Assembly (NCBI GenBank): GCA_020226215.1
Contig: CM035226.1
Location: 96,496,895 to 96,560,894, forward strand
DNA from: Sindora glabra
Lineage: Eukaryota > Streptophyta > Magnoliopsida > Fabales > Fabaceae
Reading direction: 5' to 3'
DNA: 64,000 bases
Both the position numbers and the translations under genes were made by a program. This document shows positions 38,174-47,711 of this stretch, piece by piece (position 1 is the first letter of the stretch; each line of letters begins with the position of its first letter). The notes under the pieces are model-generated. The model did not search any database. It was not told where the DNA came from and saw only the letters and a list, made by a program, of their open reading frames with translations.

Positions 38174-41100
38174 CTGAAAAAGAAAACCATAAATAATATA
38201 AATTTCGCTGTTGATTCTAATATTCTCTAAAGATAATGCTTCAAGTCATACTTTGAATTTTTTTATTTTATGAAAAACTTATAACAATTATGAAATTTTG
38301 TATTAAATATTGTAATTTATTTATTTTATAGAACTTCAAAGATTTTGTAAGTATTATGCAGTAACAAGTATGTGAACAAACTAATTTATCCATCAAATTT
38401 GTAACATCACCCAAATTTTCTTTTAAAATTTTTTAAAAGATTATTTTAAGAAAATTGTAAAAAGTAAAACTTATCTTTTAGAATAAGAAATGAAGCGTGG
38501 ACCCATTTCATATATATATTTTTTATTTAAATTTCCTTTGTGATCACTCACTTCATGGCTTGCAGAAGATATGATAAATGGCTTTCAATATATCTTTTTC
38601 TCATACTATCCCTCAGTGTATCCGTAATAGATTTGTTGCTTGCATCAGCAAATCCTGTAAAATTTGACAACCATTACTGTTCCTAATGATCTCGTGCATA
38701 TCTGGATCTAGTTGTGAGATGATGTTAAATAAATTGATTGTGCACTTTGTTAAATAGAAATAGCAAAGTATTGATACTCTTAGTAGTAAAATGATAATTA
38801 ATATAGATTCTGGAGTTTTCCTCCTTTCACTTCTTGCCTTCCAAATCAGAATTTTTGTCATATGTTAAATGACATGTCATTGCTATTAAAAGAAAATTAA
38901 TGAATAGGAAAGTGGTTTTACCATTCTCAGTTACAATAATAGGTGGACTGTTGTAGTGATCTTTAATATATAGCAGAAGGTCATGAAGTCCTTGTGGATA
39001 GATGAAAAGCCAATTCAACTCCGTCTGCAAAATGTTGTTCGAGCAAATTGAATAACAATACAGAGAATGCCTTGGAAAGACAAATACAAAATCAAAAGAA
39101 AAGGATAAAAACAATACCCGAGGACCAATTGGTTTTCCATTCTTCTCATCTGCAATTGAAGTCACTAAATTATATTCGTAGGAAGAGAAGAAAAAACATC
39201 GAGTGACACACAAGTTACCGAATTAGAAATTTTATAATAATATACGCACAATTTTATTCAATTATTATTACTATTTTATATAATTAATAATAAATTATAT
39301 TTTTCTCCTCCTTTCTTTATGTTTATAACAAGTGAAACTTAAATAAGAGGTTGTTTGACTAGTAGAAAATAATATTCACTATATTTCTTTTTAACTATCG
39401 GCTAAGGTAAATACATCAAGATTAAAGTAGATAATAAATGAACTTAATTTTAGAAAATGTGAATATAATTTATTAATATATTCTTTATTAAAAGTCTACT
39501 GCTGAGAGGTTGTTGAGTATTGATTTAGATGATAAAAATAATATTTAAAAGAAGTTAATAAATACATTTTTTATTTCTCAAAACAATAGATAAATAGAAA
39601 CAAAAATTTTTTCTAAAATGATACCTAAAAAGGAATGAAGGGAGTACGAGAAGTACAAATTTCTAGGATATAAAAAATTAAGTGAGTTGTTTGATTGGCT
39701 ATTAATTATTAAAATGGAGAAAGTAAAACTTCTCAAGTAATTATACTTCTTAGTATAGAAATTTGCTTACCCACATACCTCTTAGTAAGAAGAATTCATA
39801 TGTTGTTTATGAATAAGAATACAAAATTAGTCTTATTTAATTTAACTAATAATTACCTTAACCTTTTATGTTTACCTTAAGTATCTGGTTAAGATTTAGA
39901 TCTTCTACTTTTTCATTTTCTATCATTTTTCTATGCATGTTCAAGAGAAATAAATTCAATTTTTTTGGCTAATCCCATTGTATATTAAAAGAAAAAAAAA
40001 TTAATCACACACAAAAAAGAAAGAGATTATTCTAGGTAGGTTTCATTGCAATTAAAAAATTTGTGTTCATTTCCCTCCAATAGGATAAAAAGCACAAAAT
40101 CCAAATTTATTTAATTTACATACGCAAGTTAAATAGTTGATAGATCTTGATCTTACTGGTGATTTTAACATGTCTATCTGCATCATAACTAAAATTGCAC
40201 GAACTTGACAATGGAGTTGGTTCTTCATCTGCGGTATAATAATTCAGGTCAGGAAAGTCAAGTGAGCCTTCCAGAAGCTTTAATTGCACCTCATCCAATT
40301 TTGGCAGCCTATTTCCCGCTGGTGATTTCATGCAAATAAAATGTCGCTTAATTATATTAGACCCAAAAAAAATGAGTAATATGAAATCAAATTAATAATA
40401 CATAACTGGCCGATTTAGAAACTTTATATAATATTTTATGCATAATTTTCTTTAATTATTTAACAATTTTTATAAATTAGTAATAAATTATTTTCCCACT
40501 TTATCTTTTTAGGTGTGTATCAAGTGAAACTTCGAGTAAATTTAGTTATTTTTCTTTATATATTCTATCCGTATACTCATTATCTCAAGGTCCATGCACA
40601 CTTTTCTTAGATTTTAGCTCGCCGCACTATAAATATATAACATATGTCTGGAGGAGGTAGTTAACATACAGGTCATGATTAATATAAAATAAGGCTAAAA
40701 GGAATACATCATTGTTGAATCATTTTTTTATTTATAATCTAACATATTATTTTACATGGTCATGAATCATGACCTTTATATATATATGGTTAATATGGCT
40801 CATTTATTTGTTCTTTAAATTATTATTATTTTATATTTTGTTATTATTTATTATTTATTTAAGATAAGAAAGTTAATAAATCTTCCATGAATCTAAATTT
40901 AGTGGATTTAAACATTTTGTTATGGAAGTATATCATCAAAGATGACTAATATTTGATAATAGAGTTGCAAATGCACAAATTTCGCATTTAAAACCATGTA
41001 AAAGTTTATACCAAATGTTAACAATAGTTTCCAGAACTCTGAATAAGTAATAATCATTAAATTTTCAATTAATCAATTTTAATATTTTACTTTATTTTCA

Positions 41101-44100
41101 GTGTAATATTAAAATCACATTTAATATTTTATATCTATTTTAATACAAATTTTATGTCCATCTCCCTCTCACATGAGAGAAACACAGAGAATTCAAATTC
41201 ATTTAATATAAATACACAAATTAAATACTTGATATATTTTGGTCTTACTGGTGAGTATAACCCGCCTATCTCCATCTTGACTATCATAACAAGCACTTGA
41301 TAGTGGAGCTGGCTCTGCATAATATGCGGTGTAATAATTGAGACCAAGAAAGTCAAATGACCCTCTCAGAAGCCTTGATTGTTTCAAATTGAACTTTGGC
41401 AGCCTATTTCCCACAGATGATTTCATGCTTTGAGGGTAATCACCATATGTCACCGGGTAAGCAAAATATTTACATAATTTTCATACACGTTGTCTCATTA
41501 ATTGCTTTGCAAGAAATGCCAATTTGGGAATTAAGCTAGCCAAACTTACCATCCAAATAAGAAGTCTAGCGCTCTAGAGGCTGCATTACGACATGCAGCT
41601 GTTTGGAACTTTGGCTCAAACCAATGACTCATTAATGTAATTCCAATTTGGCCCTTTTGGTATGCCTATAAAATAAACCGAGAGTTACCCTTGTCATAAT
41701 TTTGTCATGGTAAAATGGGGATGATGTACTTTAATAATGATTTTGAAGCATTCGAATTTATTCAAGCAAAGAGAGTTGCTTCTGTCTATCTTTTTAAAAA
41801 TAAAAATAATAAAAAACAACTTTTTTTGGGGAAATTATACTATTTTCTAATACATGAATTGGTCTAATTAATTTTTGCAAACCTGATATTTATCTTTGTA
41901 TAGCTTGACAGCAGCAGCATGAGCCAGAAGCAGATTATGAGCTACAATATAAGGTTCGGTGGCGGAGTTACCGGTTGAGCAATTTCCGACATAGTTGGAA
42001 CATCGTCCAGGTGCAAGAGTACCATAATTGTATCCATTTATGCTCCATAAATTCGGTTCATTCAAAGTAACCCACATCTTGACCCGATCCCCAAATGTTT
42101 TGAAGCAAAAATCTGCATAATCCTTAAAATCTTTCCTATACATGATTAAAAAGGAAAAAAAAAAACCTTACTGATCTGGTTATTAGTTCATTAATTAAAA
42201 GACACATAATTATAAAAAAATGTAAGCATGACTTACACTATTCTACGGCTGGAAAGTCCTCCAAACTCATCTTCTAATGCTTGTGGAGTATCAAAATGGA
42301 GTAATGTCACAAAAGGCTTAATTCCTAAAATTTATTCATAAAAAAGATTAGTTTGAATGTTAGACTAATATATATGTTTAATATATATTAAATAAAAAAA
42401 TTACTCCTTAATTCTTTTTGGGCTTCCTTCAAGAAAACAATAATAAATTTTAATATTTACAGTGTAGACTAATATATAGGTACAAAAGAGATCGATATTG
42501 GGAAGTTACCGTTGCGAAGAAGCTGGTTGATGAGATTGTTGTAGAATTGGACACCCAGAGGGTTCACTTTTCTACTAATTCTTCCCTCTGAAAAAGGAAA
42601 AAGAAAGAAAGAATTCTCATGGGAGCATAGTAGCATACATACATGCATTCATACATACATACATATAACTTCTTATCTTTTTTACTTAAATACAACATTG
42701 ACTTGCTGTATCCAATTTTATAACTTTCAAAATTTTAAGTTATAAATTCATAATGATACCTTGTTATAGTAGATAATTAATTAAAAATTAATATGCGTGT
42801 TATAATTTTACTCTTCTCAAACTCTAAGTACTAAGTGCTAAGAGTGTTACTTTAAGCACCGTATAAATCTCTCAAAGATAAATATTTACAAGGAAGAAAA
42901 CCTAATCCACGTTTAAGATTTGATATATGCATACCGCCTTCTTGATTAGGGATTCAGTTCATTTACGAAAGAATGTGAAAGTGAAGGTCATCGATGAAAT
43001 GCGAAAATAGCAAAACCGATTTGCAAGCATGTCGTTAAAAGTGAGTTAAATAATTAAGGAGTGATTTGATTCAAATAAAGTAAATTTATAGGGAAAGTTG
43101 AACTTTCTAGAAAGGAAGTACCTAAAATTACTTGATCAATACTGAAAAATTGACATATTTTAGAAACTTATTTTCTATATTTTATTTAGTTTAATTATAA
43201 ATTTTCTAAAAAATATTACTAAAATAACTAATATTTCCTTCAAAATTGTAATATAAAAATAAGAAAAAAATGATATAGGAAATTCTTTTTATCAAGTAGC
43301 TGTGAGTAAGCAATTTCCTATAATTTGTAAAAAGTAGAACTCCTAGAAATGTTTTACTTCTTTTATCTTAATAGTTAATAACTAATTACACTACTAAAAA
43401 ATTTCATACCTTTTGAGAAATTGCACTTCACATATTACTTTTGCAAACTAAAACCAACTAAAAGACCTCTAAGTAGTAAATCAAAATTTAGATTTCATAT
43501 GGTGTCCCAACTAAATAAGATAATTTAAACTACATCATATGCTAAATTATGATTGTATTAATTTTTAACAATCTCTTGCATATGATTTGATAGAATTTTT
43601 TTTAAATACAATTTGGGAATCTAAGTCATCTTTCAATCGTTTTCTTATATATGTATCAATAATTTCCAACTCAAAAGCCTGTCTAAGAAAATAGATGAGC
43701 ATTTAATGGATTGATGAGCATTTAAAAAATAGATGAAAGGGGCTCATAAAAAAATGTAAAAACATACCCCTAGGTATCAATCAATCAATAATATTAAGAT
43801 TAATATATATAACAAACTAATAAAAGCATGACTCGCCTATTCTAGTTGGTTTGTTAAGCTATAAATATAATTTTTTTATATTTTTCTAAATATAACAGTT
43901 TTGGATTAATTTAAAAAAATTATATATTGTACATAATTTTTTATACTTTACATCAAATAAAAAAATTACTTACAGTAATTTTACTTAAGAAGAAGAGATA
44001 TACAAGGGAAGAAATAGTGAAAAACGGCTTACTTGGAAATATTCGGGACCATGAGATGGAGAATCGAAAGGAGTCCAGGCCCATCTTTTTCATCACCTTA

Positions 44101-44501
44101 ATGTCCTCCTATTATGTTAATTTATCAACATCCAATAAATGTGAAATGCAAGACCGTAGCTAAAAAAAATAAAAACATGAAATATATTTTATTAATAATT
44201 TTACTGAAAATATTTTAAATTTTGAAGCAAACATATTTCAATTTAAAAATGCAAAGCGAAGCTAGGGGGAAAAAATTAAGCATCGCCCCACTGCAGGATA
44301 TAGTAAAAGGAAAACTTGGCGGTCACTAAAAAAAATTGTGTAGCTTAAAATTGTATTATTTTAAAAGTAGAAATGCCTTGAAGGAATACTGTATATGACA
44401 CAAAGATGGTACCATATAACGATGATAGAAATCAGCTGCCACACTTCCATCGCTACCGTCTGCAATGATATCTCATCATATAATAAAGTCAATTCCTTCC
44501 C

Positions 44502-44532
<31 letters not shown>

Positions 44533-47500
44533 TGCTAATTTTATATCATATATGTAGGTTAATAATCTTTTTTATTTGAAAAATATCATAATACTAATTT
44601 AATTATTATAAAATAATAAAAGATATTATAATCAAATTATCATCACCATTAATTTTTTAATTTAATGATTATTTTTATTATGCATATGAGAGAGAATTAG
44701 TAGAATTGCTCTAATTATTTCAAATTAATATTTCATTATTAAAATTAATTAAATATCTTTTATTATTTTATTATGATTAAATTAGTAGCATAGTTTTTCT
44801 ATTCAAATGAAAGAGTAAATGTGGAGATCAACAATCCTACATACATACATACATACATACATATGTGTGTGTGAGAGAGAGAGAGAAGGTTAACCATTGC
44901 CATTTTTATAGTTGGACTAAAAATATTTTTGACATTAAAAAGTAATATAATAATTAAATGTATTTAAATAATTTTAATAAAAATTCAAATCTGAAATATT
45001 TAAAATAATTCTAACATTCTTTTTTATCTGTATTATAAATACATTTATTATTTGAAATAATTGTTATTAGCAATAAACTAGTTTTTATATTTTTATTATT
45101 TATTTATCATTAAATTATTAGTACAATTTTTTATCCGATTAAAAAGCGGAGGTTTCCCCTCTCCACGAAGCTTCATGCACGTAGACTCGCTTCTTTTCAT
45201 GTTTCCTTGAGTAATAAACAAATCTCGAATCTTCATAGAGCAGAGGCTCTGTTTAGTGTAATAAGTGGATATGTTAATTGGTACTCCTTTTATTTTTTTA
45301 TTATTTGTCATATTTAAATTTTTTTTTGTATTTATTATTTTAACATTACAATAAAATATTAAATATTTTCTATTTTTATTCTTATTTTTCACTAATAAAT
45401 GCTTCATTATTTTATACTTTCAATCTAGATCACTTATTTTATTATATTTCTCTTTCTATTATTAACTATTTTGAACTGTGTGGATAAAAGATTATCTTGA
45501 AATATCTGTTAAAAATAAATAAATTTAACCACTTTTTTAATATTTATAAAATTAGTTAATTGCAACAAATAATAAAGAGTTTAGGAATATCTAATAATTG
45601 ATAAGTTAATTAATTATTTTAAAATGTTTAGCAAAAGTAGTTGTGGAACTAGCTAAAATTTGTAAAATGATATAGAGACAAGTTAATATTAATGAATATA
45701 TCAATTAAATTAATTTACATTTATTTTGAGACTAAACTATATTAATGTAATTAAAATATTTAAAATAAGAATATAATTACCTAAGATATAGTTATTTATG
45801 TTTATGATATTAAATTTATTTATTTATTCAATATTCAAATAATAATATATTCCTTTTTAAGTATAGTTTTAGAGGAAATATTTGTTCTACTTTTCTATCA
45901 TTTTAAAAAATCAAGATTTATTGTCTTCTTTCAAATATTAGTACTGCTAACTAAATAAATATTCAACCACTTTACTTATTAGTTCACTTTTAGTAAATGA
46001 TATATTTGTAATTAGTAACTTATTTCTCTTAAAATTAAGATTATTTAATGGTTTCCTTAATCTTTTTCATTAATTTTAAACAATACTTAAATTCAAATAG
46101 AGAAAGAAATAAATTAAAATTTAATTAACTATTTTTATGACATCATATATTTATTTACTTATTTTTTATTTATATTAAATTAATAAGGATATGTTAAATT
46201 CTTTTATATAATCAAAATATAGATTGTTATTTAATTAAAAAAAGGGGATAAATTTGAAAATATTTTGAAAAGCTACTAACTTACAAACTATTTTGTGAAA
46301 CTTATTAAATAAGAGCTTATAAGTTATTAGCATCTAATACCCCCAAACACGTCTAAAACCTTGCTTTTTTGTTTTTCAAAAGATAATTTCCATAGGAAAA
46401 TCTCATTCTCTTTTATAGAAAATTTGTTTCTTAAAAAAATAATTTTCATAAGAAAATCTCATTCTATTGTATAGAAATGAAAGAATACCATATGTCTCTA
46501 TACATTGTGATTAAAAAATGATTCCTAAAGTTATGATAAGGGAAGAAAACAATTTCTTTCCTTCATAAATCCATTATGTGTAACATTAAATATATCAATC
46601 ATTTTTCATTATTTTGATACTTTAGAAACATATTCCTGTAAAAGATGTTTTCCATCAAAACAAATAGAATTCTATTAACTAAGTAAATATGTTATAAATT
46701 AACTTAATTTTTCACCAAATAGACGCTAAGCTTTTGTTACGTACAATATAATATTGTACTAGGGTTTTGATATTTTGTGATATTTTTATTTTGATAATTC
46801 ATAATATATTAATATGCTATTTATCTTAAATTTCAAATATGTGCCCGAGTAGATTAAGCACCACTTTTTTTAGCTACTTATTCCTCATTTAGAATAATAG
46901 AAAATGATAATTCAATTTATTTAAAATTAGATTTATTTGTGAAATATTGTTTAAGAATCAATTTTAAATTAATTATATTTTAAATATTTTTTTAAAAATT
47001 CCAAAGAGAGATTTAGTTTCCATTCTGGAGAGACATAGAGAAAAAAGAAAGAGACCTGGATGTTCTCTTGTGAAAGTGTCCCATATGCAAGGCCCCCTCA
47101 TGTCGGCAGCCCCTTCTATCTGTTTCGTAAACCAGAAATGTTTTTCAGAAGATAATTTATATAAAAAAAATCTCATTTTATTGTATATAACTAAAGAAAT
47201 ATCATGTGTTTCTCTACCTAGCGATTATAAAAAATAATCTCTAAAATCATGACAATAAAAATAAATAAATTTCTCTTTGAAAAAGCGAAAGTTATTTTCC
47301 TCCGACCTCATTACAGTTAATGTTAAATACATTTAATTATTTTTCACAAACTTAATAGTTTATTGCCATTTTTATACGCCGGATATATTTTTCACTAAAA
47401 CAATCGAAGTCGAGTAATTACATACAAAATGACTCGACAATGTAGTAAAGAATTTGTTGAAACGTGCACAATATGATGTACCTGGTAAGCAGCAGAACCA

Positions 47501-47664
47501 GTCCCAAATATAAATCCATTTGGAAAACTGCGTCTGTTGAATGGCAGTGTTTGATTGATGCTAGGTTCTACTTCAACACCCTCAATTGAGGATATGATGA
47601 AGCCATTCAGAGCTACCCATACAAGGAAGAAGCAGTAGTAAAAGAAGTTCATATGTGAAGCCAT
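38005..47664 (-). CDS. Beta-glucosidase (glycoside hydrolase family 1), 13-exon gene, probably defective
   Basis: GH1 enzymes hydrolyse beta-glucosides by a retaining mechanism; plant secreted members often act on defence glucosides. Exons on the minus strand: 47664-47482, 47119-47056, 44471-44413, 44108-44033, 42587-42510, 42324-42237, 42135-41883, 41665-41550, about 41456-41249, 39149-39118, 39024-38922, 38654-38552 and 38173-38005. Apart from exon 9, all have GT/AG borders and phases that join in frame. The sizes 59, 76, 88 and 116 bp match my recollection of plant GH1 genes. Landmarks are a hydrophobic N-terminal signal, FGTGSAAYQ, WDTF, FRFSISWSR, TLNEP (acid/base Glu near residue 209), NYYTAYYAEP, VTENG (nucleophile Glu near residue 420) and DVFEW. 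The full product would be about 510 residues, normal for the family. Exon 9 has no usable acceptor, and a tandem duplication sits in exon 9/intron 9. Family assignment is very secure; activity is doubtful. The linamarase-like substrate class is only inferred. Confidence 0.9.
38552..38654 (-). CDS. GH1 exon 12
   Basis: The 103-base exon reads FADASNKSITDTLRDSMRKR and then YIESHLSYLLQAMK when phased from exon 11. It matches the family block ending in HLxxLxxAIK. Acceptor TTTTACAG, donor GAA|GTGAGT. Confidence 0.87.
38922..39024 (-). CDS. GH1 exon 11 with catalytic nucleophile
   Basis: The 103-base exon encodes TELNWLFIYPQGLHDLLLYI and then KDHYNSPPIIVTENG. The nucleophile Glu of TENG is at 38928-38926. 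The usual SSW before the YPxG motif is LNW here. Acceptor TTGCAG, donor ATG|GTAAAA. Confidence 0.9.
39118..39149 (-). CDS. GH1 exon 10 (micro-exon)
   Basis: This 32-base exon gives NEKNGKPIGPR when joined to the single base left by exon 9, matching the family ERNGVPIGP block. The acceptor is TTGCAG and the donor CGG|GTATTG. It is easily missed by gene finders. Confidence 0.85.
39151..41428 (-). repeat. Tandem duplication spanning exon 9 and intron 9
   Basis: Copy 1 (41428-40334) and copy 2 (40333-39151) both start at GCATGAAATCA inside exon 9 and run through intron 9. The donor flank (GTAAGAYCAARATMTATCAA) and the stretch near 40405-40540 versus 39214-39360 (CGATTTAGAAACTTTATA-like, then AAGTGAAACTT) align between copies. 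The centre joins an ATTTGCA resembling the intron 9 acceptor (AATTGCAG) to GCATGAAATC. A GCA microhomology thus lies at the junction, and the acceptor AG is lost for the second copy. Confidence 0.75.
40152..40333 (-). pseudogene. Truncated second copy of GH1 exon 9 inside intron 9
   Basis: This segment encodes MKSPAGNRLPKLDEVQLKLL and then SLDFPDLNYYTADEEPTPLS, ending at the same ACCA|GTAAGA donor as the first copy. It lacks the first dozen residues of the exon and has no in-frame acceptor. It has diverged clearly (for example GLNYYT to DLNYYT, AYYAE to ADEE), and its downstream intron flank also matches the flank of the first copy. It is best read as a relic of a tandem duplication rather than an alternative exon. 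Confidence 0.8.
41249..41459 (-). CDS. GH1 exon 9 (first copy), 5' border damaged
   Basis: The open segment reads YPVTYGDYPQSMKSSVGNRL, then GSFDFLGLNYYTAYYAEPAP, and ends ILT plus one base at ACCA|GTAAGA, in phase with exon 10. The Tyr of NYYT is a known glucose-binding position. The family normally begins this exon with about three further residues completing GWF. Here the DNA upstream runs TATTTTGCTTACCCGG without an AG. Every AG further upstream leads to an immediate stop or to an in-frame TGA. The 5' border given is therefore approximate. Confidence 0.75.
41550..41665 (-). CDS. GH1 exon 8
   Basis: The 116-base exon encodes AYQKGQIGITLMSHWFEPKF and then a segment ending SRALDFLFG plus two bases of a Trp codon. 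It follows a TATAG acceptor and ends GGATG|GTAAGT, a strong donor. It is the last exon that can be joined without an obvious defect. Confidence 0.88.
41883..42135 (-). CDS. GH1 exon 7 with catalytic acid/base
   Basis: This 253-base exon carries DYADFCFKTFGDRVKMWVTL and NEP. The acid/base Glu codon lies at 42059-42057. A loop with Cys residues (GRCSNYVGNCSTGNS) follows, typical of secreted plant GH1 enzymes, then EPYIVAHNLLLAHAAAVKLY and KDKYQ at a CAG|GTTTGC donor. No stops or frameshifts interrupt it. Confidence 0.92.
42237..42324 (-). CDS. GH1 exon 6
   Basis: The 88-base exon encodes GIKPFVTLLHFDTPQALEDE and then FGGLSSRRIV. The active-site His is kept. The Trp usually following it (HWD) is Phe here, and the usual FLSP is replaced by LSSR. 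Acceptor TTTTAG, donor AGT|GTAAGT. Confidence 0.88.
42510..42587 (-). CDS. GH1 exon 5
   Basis: Joined to exon 4 it reads PKGRISRKVNPLGVQFYNNL and then INQLLRNG, the usual GxxxxxVNxxGxxFYNNLI block. The acceptor is TTTTTCAG and the donor ACG|GTAACT. It is 78 bases long and in phase with its neighbours. Confidence 0.88.
42634..42666. repeat. (CATA)n microsatellite in GH1 intron 4
   Basis: CATACATACATGCATTCATACATACATACATA is an imperfect tetranucleotide run within intron 4, close to the acceptor of exon 5. Confidence 0.85.
44033..44108 (-). CDS. GH1 exon 4
   Basis: The 76-base exon encodes EDIKVMKKMGLDSFRFSISW followed by SRIFP. This is the canonical GH1 segment with the FRFSISWSR signature. 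It begins after a TAG acceptor in phase 0 and ends CCAA|GTAAGC. Confidence 0.88.
44413..44471 (-). CDS. GH1 exon 3
   Basis: The 59-base exon encodes DIIADGSDGSVAADFYHRYM, matching the family block that precedes YHRYKEDV. I chose the ATGAG acceptor because it restores exactly the usual spacing between HP and DGSNG. A second acceptor 12 bases further in (TTGCAG) would also stay in frame but lose four residues. The donor is ATG|GTACCA. Confidence 0.82.
44502..44527. repeat. (AT)n microsatellite in GH1 intron 2
   Basis: An uninterrupted run of about 13 AT dinucleotides lies 31 bases upstream of exon 3 on the minus strand, next to a MITE. Confidence 0.9.
44551..44843. mobile_element. MITE copy in GH1 intron 2
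   Basis: A ~290-base element has inverted termini. The left end (TGTAGGTTAATAATC, then CATAATACTAATTTAA) is the imperfect complement of the right end (TTAAATTAGTAGCATAG, then GATCAACAATCCTACA). Related copies lie at 25825-25964, 50930-51225 and 63262-63545. It has no coding capacity. A diverged piece resembling one arm also occurs near 45090-45165. Confidence 0.7.
44838..44886. repeat. Compound microsatellite (ACAT)n(GT)n(GA)n in intron 2
   Basis: About six ACAT units are followed directly by GTGTGTGTGT and GAGAGAGAGAGAGA, abutting the right end of the MITE. A similar ACAT-rich run lies at 42634-42666 in intron 4. Confidence 0.9.
46428..47355. repeat. Direct repeat pair flanking GH1 exon 2
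   Basis: Segments at about 46428-46625 (intron 2) and 47145-47355 (intron 1) share a diverged sequence with TCTCATTYTATTGTATA, then a TTTCTCTAYMY block and TTAAATA. A shorter internal copy begins near 46382. The repeats are direct and flank exon 2; their element class is not recognised. Confidence 0.5.
47056..47119 (-). CDS. GH1 exon 2
   Basis: The 64-base exon encodes IEGAADMRGPCIWDTFTREH and the start of the next codons. It lies between a CAG acceptor and a GTCTCT donor. Compared with the usual YEGAA....GRGPSIWDTF it is two residues shorter between EGAA and RGP, and Ser is replaced by Cys before IWD. The change is in frame. Confidence 0.85.
47482..47664 (-). CDS. GH1 exon 1: signal peptide and start of the barrel
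   Basis: The exon encodes 61 residues starting MASHMNFFYYCFFLVWVALN, a basic-poor but strongly hydrophobic secretion signal. Then come NRRSFPNGFIFGTGSAAYQ, the first barrel strand with the conserved substrate-binding Gln in YQ. It ends CAG at a GTACAT donor in phase 0. The ATG context (ATGGCT) is good and a TATA box lies just upstream. Confidence 0.88.
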
Positions 47665-47703
47665 GCCTATTGTTTTTTGCTCAAAACTACTACAACCTCC
47701 CTC

Positions 47704-47711
47704 TATTTATA
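47704..47711 (-). promoter_or_regulatory. TATA box of the GH1 gene
   Basis: On the minus strand the sequence reads CTATAAATAGAGG, a consensus plant TATA box, ending 40 bases before the proposed ATG. With a start site about 30 bases downstream the 5' leader would be only about 10-15 bases, which is short. This position supports the chosen start codon. Confidence 0.6.

Noticed and set aside
38613..38861. 82-codon minus-strand ORF between GH1 exons 11 and 12
   Set aside because: It is mostly intron 11 and overlaps the start of exon 12 in a different frame.
40116..40333. Second exon 9 as a mutually exclusive alternative exon
   Set aside because: It lacks an in-frame acceptor and the first part of the exon. 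The new AG created inside it leads to a stop when joined to exon 8.
43927..44163. 78-codon plus-strand ORF
   Set aside because: Antisense to GH1 exon 4.
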